Notes: a model not told the origin generated them from the letters alone. Shown: positions 51,836-61,285, counted from the first letter of the stretch. The stretch: DNA of 64,000 bases from Pseudovibrio sp. Tun.PSC04-5.I4 (GCF_900104145.1 NZ_FNLB01000006.1:1013001-1077000); one strand, 5' to 3'. Translations and numbers: made by a program.

Positions 51836-52789
51836 ATGACTATAGCCTTTACATTTCCCGGACAGGGTAGCCAAGCTGTAGGAATGGGTAAGGAGCTTGC
51901 CGACACGTTCCCGGAAGCGCGCGCTGTATTTGAAGAAGTTGATGCAGCTCTTGGTCAGTCTCTGACCAAAATCATGTGGGAAGGCCCTGCTGATGAGCTC
52001 ACGCTGACAGCTAACACCCAGCCAGCTCTGATGGCTGTTAGCCTCGCAACCATGCGCGTGCTTGAGGCGAAAGGTGTTGACCTTTCAAAAACCGCCAGCT
52101 TTGTTGCCGGTCATTCCCTTGGCGAATACTCCGCATTGGCCGCTGCTGGCTCTTTAAGCATTGCTGATGCTGCGCGCTTGCTGCGTATCCGCGGCGATGC
52201 CATGCAAAAAGCCGTTCCAGTGGGTCAGGGCGCAATGGCAGCTCTGCTCGGTCTGGACTTTGAGCAGGCCATGGAAGTTGCTGAGGAAGCTGCGCAGGGG
52301 GAAGTTTGTCAGGCTGCGAGCGACAATGCGACTGGTCAGGTTGTTGTGTCTGGTCACAAGGCAGCTGTTGAACGCGCCTGTGAAATTGCAAAGGGCAAAG
52401 GGGCCCGTCGTGCGCTTATCCTTCCTGTATCTGCACCGTTCCATTGCTCACTGATGCAGCCAGCTGCAGACGCAATGGCAATAGCGCTTGCTGAAGTTGA
52501 AATCAAAGCGCCTGTTGTTCCCCTTGTTGTAAACGTTCTGGCAGCTCCGATTACGGACCCGGAAGAGATTCGCACTCGCCTCATCCAACAGGTCACTGGT
52601 ACAGTACGCTGGCGCGAATCTGTAAGCTGGATGGCGGACAATGGTGTGACCACACTTATCGAGGTGGGCACGGGTAAAGTGCTAACCGGTATGGTGCGCC
52701 GTATTGTGAAGTCTCTGGAAGGCGCTGCAATTAACACTGCCGAAGATATCGATGCACTCGTTGCCCGTCTCGAAGGCGTTGAGAGCTAA
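51836..52789 (+). CDS. fabD: Malonyl-CoA:ACP transacylase
   Basis: Loads malonyl groups onto ACP for fatty acid synthesis. 317 residues. FPGQGSQ at 7-13, the nucleophile Ser94 in GHSLGEYSAL, and the catalytic His in APFHCSLM near 201-204. VTGTVRWRESV and EVGTGKVLTGMV are typical C-terminal segments. First gene of the fabD-fabG-acpP-fabF cluster. Confidence 0.97.
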   Translation: MTIAFTFPGQGSQAVGMGKELADTFPEARAVFEEVDAALGQSLTKIMWEGPADELTLTANTQPALMAVSLATMRVLEAKGVDLSKTASFVAGHSLGEYSALAAAGSLSIADAARLLRIRGDAMQKAVPVGQGAMAALLGLDFEQAMEVAEEAAQGEVCQAASDNATGQVVVSGHKAAVERACEIAKGKGARRALILPVSAPFHCSLMQPAADAMAIALAEVEIKAPVVPLVVNVLAAPITDPEEIRTRLIQQVTGTVRWRESVSWMADNGVTTLIEVGTGKVLTGMVRRIVKSLEGAAINTAEDIDALVARLEGVES

Positions 52790-52807
52790 TACACAGGTTT
52801 TGGAGGA

Positions 52808-52865
52808 CTCATAGAGCCGCAATTGGTTGTGCCTGTAGACGGGACCAACTTTTCCTCTCTATGAG
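52808..52865 (+). promoter_or_regulatory. Structured leader between fabD and fabG
   Basis: CTCATAGAG (52808-52816) pairs with CTCTATGAG (52857-52865), enclosing a second stem TTGGT/ACCAA (52823-52827 with 52844-52848). T-rich sequence follows but is broken up. It may be an attenuator, a processing site or a weak terminator; no known RNA family is recognised. Confidence 0.45.
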
Positions 52866-52904
52866 CTTTCTTTAAAGATTTTTTTAGCCGAGGAGACAAA
52901 CGGC

Positions 52905-53642
52905 ATGTTCAATTTGGACGGAAAAAGCGCGCTTGTAACAGGTGCCACTGGTGGTATCGGCGAAGCGATCGCTCGTTCTCTTCATGCGCAGGGCGCAACG
53001 GTTACGCTTTCCGGTACACGTGAAGCGAAACTGGAAGCACTGGCTGCTGATCTGGGCGAACGCGTTCACATCAAAGCAGCGAACCTGTCTGATCGTGACA
53101 GCGTAGATGCACTTGTTCCAGCTGCTGAAGAGATGATGGGCGGTCTGGACATTCTGGTCAACAACGCTGGCATCACCCGCGACAACATCTTTATGCGTAT
53201 GAAAGATGAAGAGTGGGATCAGGTGCTTGAAGTGAACCTGTCAGCAACGTTCCGCATTTGCCGCGCAGCAATCAAAGGTATGATGAAACGCCGTCATGGC
53301 CGTATCATCGGTATTACCTCTATTGTTGGGGTCACCGGTAACGCAGGTCAGGTAAACTACTCCGCAGCTAAAGCTGGCATGATTGGTATGTCCAAGTCTT
53401 TGGCGCAGGAAGTGGCTTCTCGTAAGATCACCGTTAACACAATTGCTCCAGGTTTTATTGCAACCGCAATGACCGATGAGTTGAATGACAAGCAGCGCGA
53501 TTCGATCCTGGGCAACGTTCCAGCGGCTCGTTTGGGCACTGCAGAAGAAATTGCCAGCGCAGCTGTTTATCTTGCAAGTGACGAGGCCGCGTATGTTACC
53601 GGTCAGACACTGCACGTAAATGGCGGCATGGCGATGATTTAA
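52905..53642 (+). CDS. fabG: 3-oxoacyl-ACP reductase
   Basis: NADPH-dependent ketoreductase of fatty acid elongation, SDR family, 245 residues. Cofactor motif TGATGGIG at 12-19, NNAG at about 86-89, catalytic Ser in ITSIVGVTG, and Tyr-Lys in YSAAK at about 152-156. Ends with the typical YVTGQTLHVNGGMAMI. GAGGAG precedes ATG 52905. Confidence 0.97.
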   Translation: MFNLDGKSALVTGATGGIGEAIARSLHAQGATVTLSGTREAKLEALAADLGERVHIKAANLSDRDSVDALVPAAEEMMGGLDILVNNAGITRDNIFMRMKDEEWDQVLEVNLSATFRICRAAIKGMMKRRHGRIIGITSIVGVTGNAGQVNYSAAKAGMIGMSKSLAQEVASRKITVNTIAPGFIATAMTDELNDKQRDSILGNVPAARLGTAEEIASAAVYLASDEAAYVTGQTLHVNGGMAMI

Positions 53643-53919
53643 GCACACAAACCCGCAGCGCGAACTCTCCATGAGTTCAAGGGGCATTCATCACTGGCGG
53701 ACTGGTAAACCACAGCAGTTTGTGCTAGGAACCCGCCGATCAGATATGGCCTCTTGGAAAGAAGAGCGGAAAAGCTGCGGTTTTCTTTGGAAGCGGCTTA
53801 ACATATAGGCCGTTGTGTCTTTTCAAAAGAACCAGAGTGTGCAACACGGGTGCCAAGTGATACCAAGGCCCCGCGTAGCGGACCGAAACACTACTTTGAA
53901 AACCAATTGAGGACTTAAA

Positions 53920-54156
53920 ATGAGCAATGTTGCAGAACAGGTTAAGAAGATCGTTGTCGAACACCTCGGCGTAGAGGCAGACAAGGTCATTGAATCTGCA
54001 AGCTTCATCGACGATCTGGGCGCAGACAGCCTAGACACTGTTGAACTGGTTATGGCTTTTGAAGAAGCTTTTGGCGTTGAAATTCCAGATGATGCTGCTG
54101 AAACAATTCAGTCAGTTGGCGATGCTGTGAAGTTCATCGAATCCAAACAGGTTTAA
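53920..54156 (+). CDS. acpP: Acyl carrier protein
   Basis: 78 residues. The phosphopantetheine is attached at Ser37 in DDLGADSLDTVELVMAFEE. Acidic throughout, as usual. It lies between fabG and fabF with generous spacing on both sides (277 and 123 bases) and its own terminator-like hairpin, consistent with separate high expression. Confidence 0.98.
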   Translation: MSNVAEQVKKIVVEHLGVEADKVIESASFIDDLGADSLDTVELVMAFEEAFGVEIPDDAAETIQSVGDAVKFIESKQV

Positions 54157-54176
54157 TCCTGTTTCAAAGCTAGGTA

Positions 54177-54213
54177 CGCGGTGGGTCACTTGCACTCGCC
54201 GCGCCTGTTTTTG
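54177..54213 (+). terminator. Terminator-like hairpin between acpP and fabF
   Basis: CGCGGTGGGT pairs with ACTCGCCGCG (two wobble pairs) around CACTTGC, followed by CTGTTTTTG. It probably stops part of the transcripts so that acpP exceeds fabF. Confidence 0.75.
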
Positions 54214-54279
54214 TTGCACGCCTGTCGCTGCGAACGACATTATAGGTAGCAACCCCCTCCTAATTAAAGTGCAGGAAAT

Positions 54280-55545
54280 ATGCGTCGAGTCGTTATCACA
54301 GGCATTGGCATGGTTAGCCCACTGGGCAGCAGTGCAGAAATCTCTTGGCAGCGAATTCTTGAAGGTAAGAGCGGTGCACGACGCATCGAAGGCTTCGAAA
54401 TCGGGGATCTTAAGACAAAGATCGCCTGTCAGGTGCCTCTCGGCGACGGAACCGACGGGACCTTCAATCCTGATGAATACATGCTCCCAAAGGAACAGCG
54501 TAAAGTTGATGATTTTATCATTTATGCTGTAGCTGCTGCTCATCAAGCGCTGGCCGATGCGGACTGGAAACCGGAGACCGAAGAAGAGCAGAACCGTTCA
54601 GGTACGCTCATTGGGTCCGGAATTGGCGGCCTTCAGGGCATTGCCGAAACAGCTATTATGATGGAAGAGAAGGGGCCAAGCCGTGTTAGCCCATTCTTCA
54701 TTCCAGGTCGTTTGATCAACCTTGCAAGCGGGTATGTGTCTATTCAGCACAAACTCAAAGGCCCGAACCATTCTGTGGTGACAGCTTGTTCAACAGGAGC
54801 GCACGCCATTGGCGATGCTGCTCGTTTGATCGCGCTGGATGACGCTGATGTTATGGTTGCAGGTGGTACCGAGAGCACAATTTGTCGCCTTGGTGTTGCT
54901 GGCTTTAACGCTTGTAAAGCGCTGTCTACTGCCTACAACGATGAGCCTGAAAAAGCGTCTCGTCCCTACGATAAAGACCGCGATGGTTTTGTTATGGGTG
55001 ATGGGTCTGGTGTCGTTGTCCTGGAAGAATACGAGCACGCCGTTGCGCGCGGCGCTAAAATTTACGCTGAAGTTGTTGGGTATGGTCTGTCTGGTGATGC
55101 ACACCACATTACAGCGCCAGCGTCTGACGGTGACGGCGGTTTCCGCTGTATGCAAGCTGCGTTGAAACGGGCTGGTGTATCACTCGGTGATGTTGATTAT
55201 ATCAATGCGCATGGCACTTCAACGCCAATGGGTGATGAAATCGAATTGCGTGCGGTAGAGCGTTTGGCTGGCGATGCGGCTGGAACTCTGACCATGTCTT
55301 CCACGAAATCTGCAACAGGTCACCTTTTGGGTGCTGCTGGCGCAGTTGAAGCAATCTTCGCAGTTTTGGCAATCCGTGATCAGATTGCTCCACCAACAAT
55401 CAACCTTGATAATCCATCAGTTGAAACTGAGATAGACTTGGTCCCTAATAAAGCCAAGAAGATGGACATAACTTACGCATTGTCCAACTCATTTGGTTTT
55501 GGCGGAACAAACGCATCTCTGGTTCTCAAAAAAGTTGAAGCTTAA
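54280..55545 (+). CDS. fabF: 3-oxoacyl-ACP synthase II
   Basis: Condensing enzyme of fatty acid elongation, 421 residues. The nucleophile is Cys170 in VTACSTGAHAIG, with the His pair in NAHGTSTPMGD (about 310) and SATGHLLGAAG (about 347). Ends NSFGFGGTNASLVLKK. Between acpP and mltG. Confidence 0.97.
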   Translation: MRRVVITGIGMVSPLGSSAEISWQRILEGKSGARRIEGFEIGDLKTKIACQVPLGDGTDGTFNPDEYMLPKEQRKVDDFIIYAVAAAHQALADADWKPETEEEQNRSGTLIGSGIGGLQGIAETAIMMEEKGPSRVSPFFIPGRLINLASGYVSIQHKLKGPNHSVVTACSTGAHAIGDAARLIALDDADVMVAGGTESTICRLGVAGFNACKALSTAYNDEPEKASRPYDKDRDGFVMGDGSGVVVLEEYEHAVARGAKIYAEVVGYGLSGDAHHITAPASDGDGGFRCMQAALKRAGVSLGDVDYINAHGTSTPMGDEIELRAVERLAGDAAGTLTMSSTKSATGHLLGAAGAVEAIFAVLAIRDQIAPPTINLDNPSVETEIDLVPNKAKKMDITYALSNSFGFGGTNASLVLKKVEA

Positions 55546-55572
55546 TTCGCTTTTTTGATATGTGAATAAGAG

Positions 55573-55606
55573 GGGCCAGACTCCGCGTTGCGGGTTCTGG
55601 CCTTTT
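55573..55606 (+). terminator. Rho-independent terminator after fabF
   Basis: GGCCAGA and TCTGGCC pair with a smaller inner stem (CCGC/GCGG type), followed by TTTT. Confidence 0.8.
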
Positions 55607-55689
55607 GTATTTGGACTCTTCAGTGAGTGTATGACTCGGTAATGAGTAAAGATGGGAAAGCCCTGTGCTTTCCGATGTAGAGGGTTAAT

Positions 55690-56865
55690 ATGGCTCAAAC
55701 GCCTGAAGACAACTCAAACGGGCCAAATGACCATTCAGGTCTATACATCCAGCCGGGCGGATCTTCCGCACCGCGCAGTCCAAGTCGGGCCATCCAGCCT
55801 GAAACCGCTCCACCACCTCCACCTCGCTCCCGTCATGCGCGCAATCCTGTCGTTATTACAATCAACTTCCTACTTTCAATGGCGGTGTTGGGGATAATTA
55901 TTGCAGGTGCTGCTCTGTATTGGGGCAAAGGTCAGTTTGACGCAGAAGGCCCGTTGAGCGAAGAAAAAAACTTCATTGTCGCCAGCGGCATGAGCCTGCC
56001 TCAGATCGCCGGAAAGCTGGAGGATGAAGGCGTCATCTCCAATTCCTTGGTGTTTGAAGCTGGAACTCGTCTGTTCAAAAACGAGACAAAAGTGAAAGCG
56101 GGTGAATACGCATTCCCTGCTCGCATTTCCATGAAAAGCGTCATGGATGATCTCGTGTCGGGCCGCGCGGTCTACCACTCAGTGACCTTCCCGGAAGGTT
56201 GGAGCAGTGCTCAAATCATCAAACGCCTCAATGCGAACGAAATTCTGACCGGTGAGATTTCATCGATCCCGGCTGAAGGATCGCTTTTGCCGGAGACCTA
56301 CACATTCACACGTGGAACCACGAGAACGCGTATCATTGAGCAGATGCAAAAGGCCATGACGCAGAGCATTGCCCGTATCTGGGAAAAACGATCTCAGGGC
56401 CTGCCGATAGATTCACCAGAAGATCTTGTAGTACTAGCGTCCATCGTGGAGAAGGAAACCTCCAAGCTCGATGAGCATTCACGTGTTGCCTCTGTTTTTG
56501 TGAACCGTCTGCGCAAGGGAATGCCGCTACAATCCGATCCGACCATTCTTTACGGTCTGTTTGGCGGCGATGCATGGACCACAGATCGGTCCGCGATTAC
56601 TCGCTCCATGTTGAAGGCAAAGAACCCCTACAACACCTACCAAATTAAAGCACTGCCTCCGGGGCCTATCGGAAATCCGAGTGTTGCTGCTCTGGAAGCT
56701 GTTGCGAATCCGGCACGCACCAAAGATCTGTACTTTGTGGCAGATGGAACCGGCGGCCATGCCTTTGCTACAAGCTACAAGCAACATCAACGCAATGTGG
56801 CCAACTGGCGTAAGATAGAAAAAGAGCTGCGCGCCAAACGCAAAGCTGAAAAGAATAAGAACTGA
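55690..56865 (+). CDS. mltG: Endolytic transglycosylase MltG (YceG)
   Basis: Cuts nascent glycan strands and sets their length. 391 residues: proline-rich cytoplasmic N-terminus, one membrane helix at about 54-76, a LysM-like part (IVASGMSLPQIAGKLEDEGVI), then the YceG domain. The catalytic Glu is in LASIVEKET (about 260), and QSDPTILYGL and YNTYQIKALPPGPIGNPS are typical. It has a C-terminal Lys-rich tail. Between fabF and yicC, as in other Hyphomicrobiales. Confidence 0.95.
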   Translation: MAQTPEDNSNGPNDHSGLYIQPGGSSAPRSPSRAIQPETAPPPPPRSRHARNPVVITINFLLSMAVLGIIIAGAALYWGKGQFDAEGPLSEEKNFIVASGMSLPQIAGKLEDEGVISNSLVFEAGTRLFKNETKVKAGEYAFPARISMKSVMDDLVSGRAVYHSVTFPEGWSSAQIIKRLNANEILTGEISSIPAEGSLLPETYTFTRGTTRTRIIEQMQKAMTQSIARIWEKRSQGLPIDSPEDLVVLASIVEKETSKLDEHSRVASVFVNRLRKGMPLQSDPTILYGLFGGDAWTTDRSAITRSMLKAKNPYNTYQIKALPPGPIGNPSVAALEAVANPARTKDLYFVADGTGGHAFATSYKQHQRNVANWRKIEKELRAKRKAEKNKN

Positions 56866-56895
56866 TCTGCGGATTTTTGCAGGACAAGCCTGATG

Positions 56896-56930
56896 AAACC
56901 TGCCCTATGACTGCATAGGGCAGGTTTTTT
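56896..56930 (+). terminator. Rho-independent terminator after mltG
   Basis: AAACCTGCCCTATG and CATAGGGCAGGTTT pair around ACTG, with a T run after. Confidence 0.95.
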
Positions 56931-57076
56931 CCTGACCGGACAGGTTTTGTGCAGAATGGAAGACATATCTCATGGGATCTGGAAGACTGAGTGAATAAGC
57001 TTTGGCTTAGGTATTTAGGATAATGGGTTGCCCATACTAATTTGAATGACCTTTTGGTCTTACGGAGTTTCAAAGA

Positions 57077-57967
57077 ATGACACTGGCAAGCATGACCGGT
57101 TTCGCCCGCGTTGAAGGTGCGCATGAAGAAACACGATGGGTCTGGGAGCTGCGCTCAGTCAATGGCAAAGGCTTTGATGCGCGCTTACGCTTGCCTCAGG
57201 GCTTGGATGGTGTGGAAGCAGAAGTACGCAAGCGTCTCGCCGCCCAATTGAAGCGCGGTAACGTATCCGTCGGCTTGCAAATGCAGCGCCCTCACGGCGA
57301 TACAGCGCTGGTCGTCAATGAAGTCGCTCTGGAGCAGGTTTTGAAAGCCATTTCCGTTCTGCGTGAGCGCCTGCCGGATTCTCCTGAACCGACACTTGAT
57401 GCCATTCTTGGATACAAGGGTGTTCTGGAGTTTGAAGAGAGCGAAGAAAGCGAAGAAGAGCAGGGTGCCCAGCTCAAGACGGTGTTGTCCTCCTTCGATG
57501 AGGCTCTTTCTGAGTTGGTAAGCATGCGTTGCAGTGAAGGCCGCGCGATCACGACGCTGCTCAAGGGGCAGATCGACACCATTGAGGCGTTGACTAAGCA
57601 GGCAGAGCAATTGCCCTCTCGCAGCCCTGAAGCCATTCGGGCACGCATGAAAGCACAACTGGACGAGCTTCTTGAAGCCTCCAGCCAGCTGGATCCGCAA
57701 CGCCTGCATCAGGAAGCCGCTGTTCTGGCAACCAAAGCAGATATTCGCGAAGAGTTGGACCGGCTCTATGCCCATGTCACAGCCGTTCGTGAGCTTGTAA
57801 CAAAGGGCGGCGCAATTGGTCGCCGGTTGGATTTTCTTGCTCAGGAATTTAACCGCGAAGCCAATACATTGTGCTCCAAATCCAACAGTGTGGAACTGAC
57901 AGCCATTGGTCTGGAGCTGAAAACAGTGATTGATCAGTTGCGCGAGCAAACACAGAATATCGAATAA
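57077..57967 (+). CDS. YicC family protein (endoribonuclease-like stress protein)
   Basis: 296 residues with the family opening SMTGFARVEG and WELRSVNGKGFDARLRLP, a charged central part, and the highly conserved C-terminal GGAIGRRLDFLAQEFNREANTLCSKSN. YicC homologues from other bacteria have been reported to act on RNA; the target here is unknown. Lies 33 bases upstream of gmk, a pairing found in many proteobacteria. Confidence 0.94.
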   Translation: MTLASMTGFARVEGAHEETRWVWELRSVNGKGFDARLRLPQGLDGVEAEVRKRLAAQLKRGNVSVGLQMQRPHGDTALVVNEVALEQVLKAISVLRERLPDSPEPTLDAILGYKGVLEFEESEESEEEQGAQLKTVLSSFDEALSELVSMRCSEGRAITTLLKGQIDTIEALTKQAEQLPSRSPEAIRARMKAQLDELLEASSQLDPQRLHQEAAVLATKADIREELDRLYAHVTAVRELVTKGGAIGRRLDFLAQEFNREANTLCSKSNSVELTAIGLELKTVIDQLREQTQNIE

Positions 57968-58000
57968 GCGCACAACACTATAAAGAAGATAGAGATAAGA

Positions 58001-58693
58001 ATGATCTCCGAAAACTCAAACGGGACCACTGTTTCAGCTCAGGCTATTGAAGATGTACGCCGCGGCTTTATGCTTGTGCTTGCTGCGCCATCGGGAGCAG
58101 GCAAGGGAACCATCGCAGCCAAGCTGATGGAAGAGGATGCCAATCTGGCTCTCTCGGTCTCAGCAACAACCCGCCAGCGCCGCGCTGCCGAAGAGCATGG
58201 CGTGCATTACTTCTTCCATGAAGCGGATGAGTTTGAACGCAAGATCAAAGCCAATGAATTGCTGGAATGGGCGAAAGTTCACGACAACTACTACGGCACG
58301 CCGCGCGAATCTGTTGATGCAAGCCTCAATGAGGGGAAGGACGTTCTGTTCGATATTGATATCGCAGGCGTTCGCCAGTTGCAAAAGCAGGCCGGAGAAG
58401 ATGTTGTCTCAATCTTCGTCTTGCCACCGTCCATCGCAGAGATGCATGCTCGGCTCAAAGGCCGTGGCGATGATGATGACACAGCAATCAAACGCCGTAT
58501 GAAAACTGCGATTGATGAAGTGTCAGGTTGGCAGGAGTTTGATTACATCATCGTCAATGATGACTTGAACAAGGCCGTAACGACGGTGCAATCCATCATT
58601 ACAGCGGAGCGTTTGAAACGTCTTCGCCTTGCAAAACTAACTGGCAAAATGGATGGTATGATTGCTGATCTGAAAGCGGTAATCGCTGAGTAA
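58001..58693 (+). CDS. gmk: Guanylate kinase
   Basis: Phosphorylates GMP to GDP. 230 residues, about 20 more than E. coli Gmk because of an N-terminal extension before RRGFMLVLAAPSGAGKGT (P-loop 29-37). SVSATTRQRR, YYGTPRESVD and DIDIAGVRQLQKQ follow. It links to the guanine pathway genes guaB and guaA in this window. Directly downstream of yicC. Confidence 0.96.
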   Translation: MISENSNGTTVSAQAIEDVRRGFMLVLAAPSGAGKGTIAAKLMEEDANLALSVSATTRQRRAAEEHGVHYFFHEADEFERKIKANELLEWAKVHDNYYGTPRESVDASLNEGKDVLFDIDIAGVRQLQKQAGEDVVSIFVLPPSIAEMHARLKGRGDDDDTAIKRRMKTAIDEVSGWQEFDYIIVNDDLNKAVTTVQSIITAERLKRLRLAKLTGKMDGMIADLKAVIAE

Positions 58694-58791
58694 TCACACT
58701 TAAAATAGGATAAACCAAGCTAATTCAATAAGTTAATGAGATTTTGTGACTCAAAATGCCAACTACTTGATTCAGTTTGTGAAGTAGATGC

Positions 58792-58828
58792 GAGCCAAGC
58801 ACAGCCAATGTAGGGCAGTGCTTGGCTC
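58792..58828. repeat. Perfect 11-base inverted repeat upstream of the multicopper oxidase gene
   Basis: GAGCCAAGCAC (58792-58802) and GTGCTTGGCTC (58818-58828) enclose 15 bases. AGCCAAGCA recurs near 58880. It is 92 bases before the oxidase start and has no T run, so it may be an operator or RNA stem rather than a terminator for gmk. Confidence 0.65.
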
Positions 58829-58919
58829 AACCAAACAATTCAAAAAATGACAGCCTGCACAGTGAATAGCCACTAACCAGCCAAGCATGCAGACAGGCCG
58901 AGCTTGAGGACAAAGAGCG

Positions 58920-60299
58920 ATGATCACACGGCGTGAGGCGCTTAAAAGCGCTTTGGTTGGTGGAGCTGCTGTTGCGGGTGGTCTGACAGGTGCAACCAAT
59001 CTGTGGGCTGTGCCTAAGAGGCATGATCTTGTAGCCCAGAACATCGAATATCAATTGATGCAGGGTGCTCCAACCACAAAGAACCTATTCACGTTCGGAG
59101 ACGCGATGCCGCCAACTCTTCGCGTTAAGCAGGGGCAACCGTTCCATTCTCGCCTGATCAACAAACTCGATGAGCCCACCACCGTTCACTGGCACGGCAT
59201 GCGTTTGCCCAACGATATGGATGGCGTAGCGTTTCTAACCCAGCATTACGTTTATACCGGTGATCATTTTGATTACCGCTTCACCCCCCACGATGCTGGT
59301 ACATTCTGGTATCACCCGCATTGCAATTCGCTGGAACAGCTCTCCTACGGTATGACCGGGCTGATGGTTGTTGAGGAGGCCGAAGATCCCGGATTTGATC
59401 AGGATATTCCAGTCAATCTGCGTGATTTCCGGTTGGGCGGAGATGGTCAGTTTATCAAACTTTTTCAGGCCCGAAAATCTGCGCGCGCTGGCACCTTTGG
59501 CACGCTGAGAACGTCAAACTGGCAAAGCGCACCTCAAATGGATGTGACGGCCGGCTCTCTTGTGCGTTTACGGCTTTGCGTCACCGATGTGACACGCATT
59601 TATAAGTTGTCATTGCCAGAGGGAACGGCTGCAAAAGTCATCGCCATGGATGGCAACCCTGTCACTCCGTTTGCCATCAATAAATTGGCTCTGGGACCGG
59701 GGCAGCGCGCAGATATCGCCCTGCGCATTCCTGATGATGAAGGGCAGACTATCAATCTCACCAACTTCTCTTCTTCAGCACCATGGACGGTGTTGTCTCT
59801 AAGGGCAATCGGGCCGTCGCTGAAACGCGACCTGCGCGAAATTAAACCACTGCCAGCCAATCCAATTCCGCAGCCTGATCTCAAAGACGCCGAGTACATT
59901 CCGCTGGAGTTTTCAGCCGCTGCCGAAAAAAGGCCAGCGAACCCGATCTGCGGCAGCTTGGGATTCTCTTTTTGGGCGGTCAATAAGCGCGCTTGGCAAG
60001 GTGCCGAGCGTGGCCCGCTCGATCCCGTCGCAGTCTTGAAACGCGACAAGTCCTATGTGTTTGAGTTCATCAATCGCACACCGCAAACCCACCCAATCCA
60101 CATTCACGGCATGACTTTCCAGCTGCTGAAAAGCAACAAGCGTAAGCTGCAACCATGGTGGACGGATACGGCATTGGTTTTTCCAGATGAGCGAGTGCAG
60201 GTCGCTGTGCGGCCAGATTATGTCGGGGATTGGCTCATGCACTGCCACATCATCGAGCATCAGGAAAGCGGCATGACTGCTTTTATGCGGGTGGAGTAG
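58920..60299 (+). CDS. Multicopper oxidase, Tat-exported
   Basis: A 459-residue periplasmic blue-copper oxidase. The N-terminus (MITRREALKSALVGGAAVAGG) is a Tat signal. All four copper motifs are present: TVHWHGMRLPND (about 90-101), FWYHPHCNS, HPIHIHGMTF (about 396-405) and MHCHIIEHQESGM (about 439-451). There is no methionine-rich insert like that of CueO, so the substrate (metal or organic) is open. GAGGACAAAGAG precedes ATG 58920. It sits between gmk and rsmA, which are usually close neighbours in this order, so it looks like an addition. A terminator follows. Confidence 0.93.
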   Translation: MITRREALKSALVGGAAVAGGLTGATNLWAVPKRHDLVAQNIEYQLMQGAPTTKNLFTFGDAMPPTLRVKQGQPFHSRLINKLDEPTTVHWHGMRLPNDMDGVAFLTQHYVYTGDHFDYRFTPHDAGTFWYHPHCNSLEQLSYGMTGLMVVEEAEDPGFDQDIPVNLRDFRLGGDGQFIKLFQARKSARAGTFGTLRTSNWQSAPQMDVTAGSLVRLRLCVTDVTRIYKLSLPEGTAAKVIAMDGNPVTPFAINKLALGPGQRADIALRIPDDEGQTINLTNFSSSAPWTVLSLRAIGPSLKRDLREIKPLPANPIPQPDLKDAEYIPLEFSAAAEKRPANPICGSLGFSFWAVNKRAWQGAERGPLDPVAVLKRDKSYVFEFINRTPQTHPIHIHGMTFQLLKSNKRKLQPWWTDTALVFPDERVQVAVRPDYVGDWLMHCHIIEHQESGMTAFMRVE

Positions 60300-60337
60300 G
60301 CGAGGCTCGGTTTTCGCTGAGAGATTTTATAGAGATG

Positions 60338-60376
60338 AAAAAGCCCTGAGGCCCAATAAGGCACTCAGGGCTTTTA
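60338..60376. terminator. Terminator between the multicopper oxidase gene and rsmA
   Basis: AAAAGCCCTGAG and CTCAGGGCTTTT form a 12-base stem around a 13-base loop, with A and T runs, so it can serve both converging units. Confidence 0.93.
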
Positions 60377-60445
60377 GTATTGCACGTTCTCGAAAATTGG
60401 GTCCGGTTTGCGGATCTAACCTATTCGGATGATCAGCAAGCGAAT

Positions 60446-61285
60446 TTAGTCCTTGTCAAATGCATGGGCCAGAGCAACAAAGCCCGCAACGTCGATCTCT
60501 TCCGCCCGAGCAGTCGGCTTCAAGCCAACTGCTTCAATGCGTGCCTCTGCATCCGGTTTTAAGCCCTTCATGCTCGCGCGTAGCATTTTCCGGCGTTGTC
60601 CAAAGGCGTGAGCGGTAACGCGCTCCAGCGCCTTTAAGGGGCAATCCAGTGGCTTCTCCCGCGGGTGAAGCTGCACCACTGCAGATGTCACTTTAGGCGG
60701 TGGCATAAACGCTTTCGGATTCAGGTCGAACAGAATGTCCGTATGACAGCGCCAGTTTGTCAGAACGCTAAGGCGTCCATAGGCCTTGTCGCCAGCCTCG
60801 GAAACGATCCGTTGTCCCACTTCCTTTTGGAACATGAGCGTGAGGGACTCCCAAAAGGGCGGCCATTCCTCTGTGGTTAGCCAGCCAAGCAACAGCTGCG
60901 TCCCAACGTTATACGGCAGGTTCGCGATGATCTTGATCGGGCCATCAGCCAAATCCGCTGGATTGTATTTGAGAGCATCTCCCTCAATCACCTCCAGTTT
61001 GCCATCGTAATGGCTGGAGATTTGCGCCAGAGCAGGAAGACAGCGTTTGTCCTTCTCAATAGCGATAACCTTTTTTGCGCCAGCAGCCAGCAAAGCGCGG
61101 GTCAAACCACCAGGGCCAGGCCCAACTTCAATTACGGTACAGTTACTCAAATCGCCAGCACTGCGAGCAATGCGCGAGGTGAGGTTGAGGTCCAGAAGGA
61201 AATTCTGACCAAGGGATTTTCGAGCATCAAGCCCGTGCTCTGCAATCACCTCACGAAGAGGCGGCAGTTCATCAATTTGTGCCAT
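60446..61285 (-). CDS. rsmA: 16S rRNA (A1518/A1519 N6) dimethyltransferase RsmA (KsgA)
   Basis: Dimethylates two adjacent adenines near the 3' end of 16S rRNA. 279 residues. SLGQNFLLDLNLTSRIA near 24-40, SAM motif VIEVGPGPGGLTRALL near 51-66, and the catalytic NLPYNVGTQLL near 121-131. Its ATG overlaps the stop of pdxA by one base (TAATG), so the two are translationally coupled. Confidence 0.97.
   Translation of the reverse strand: MAQIDELPPLREVIAEHGLDARKSLGQNFLLDLNLTSRIARSAGDLSNCTVIEVGPGPGGLTRALLAAGAKKVIAIEKDKRCLPALAQISSHYDGKLEVIEGDALKYNPADLADGPIKIIANLPYNVGTQLLLGWLTTEEWPPFWESLTLMFQKEVGQRIVSEAGDKAYGRLSVLTNWRCHTDILFDLNPKAFMPPPKVTSAVVQLHPREKPLDCPLKALERVTAHAFGQRRKMLRASMKGLKPDAEARIEAVGLKPTARAEEIDVAGFVALAHAFDKD

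Noticed and set aside
57185..57973. Long minus-strand frame (262 codons) across yicC
   Set aside because: Cys/Phe/Leu-rich antisense shadow of the conserved yicC gene.
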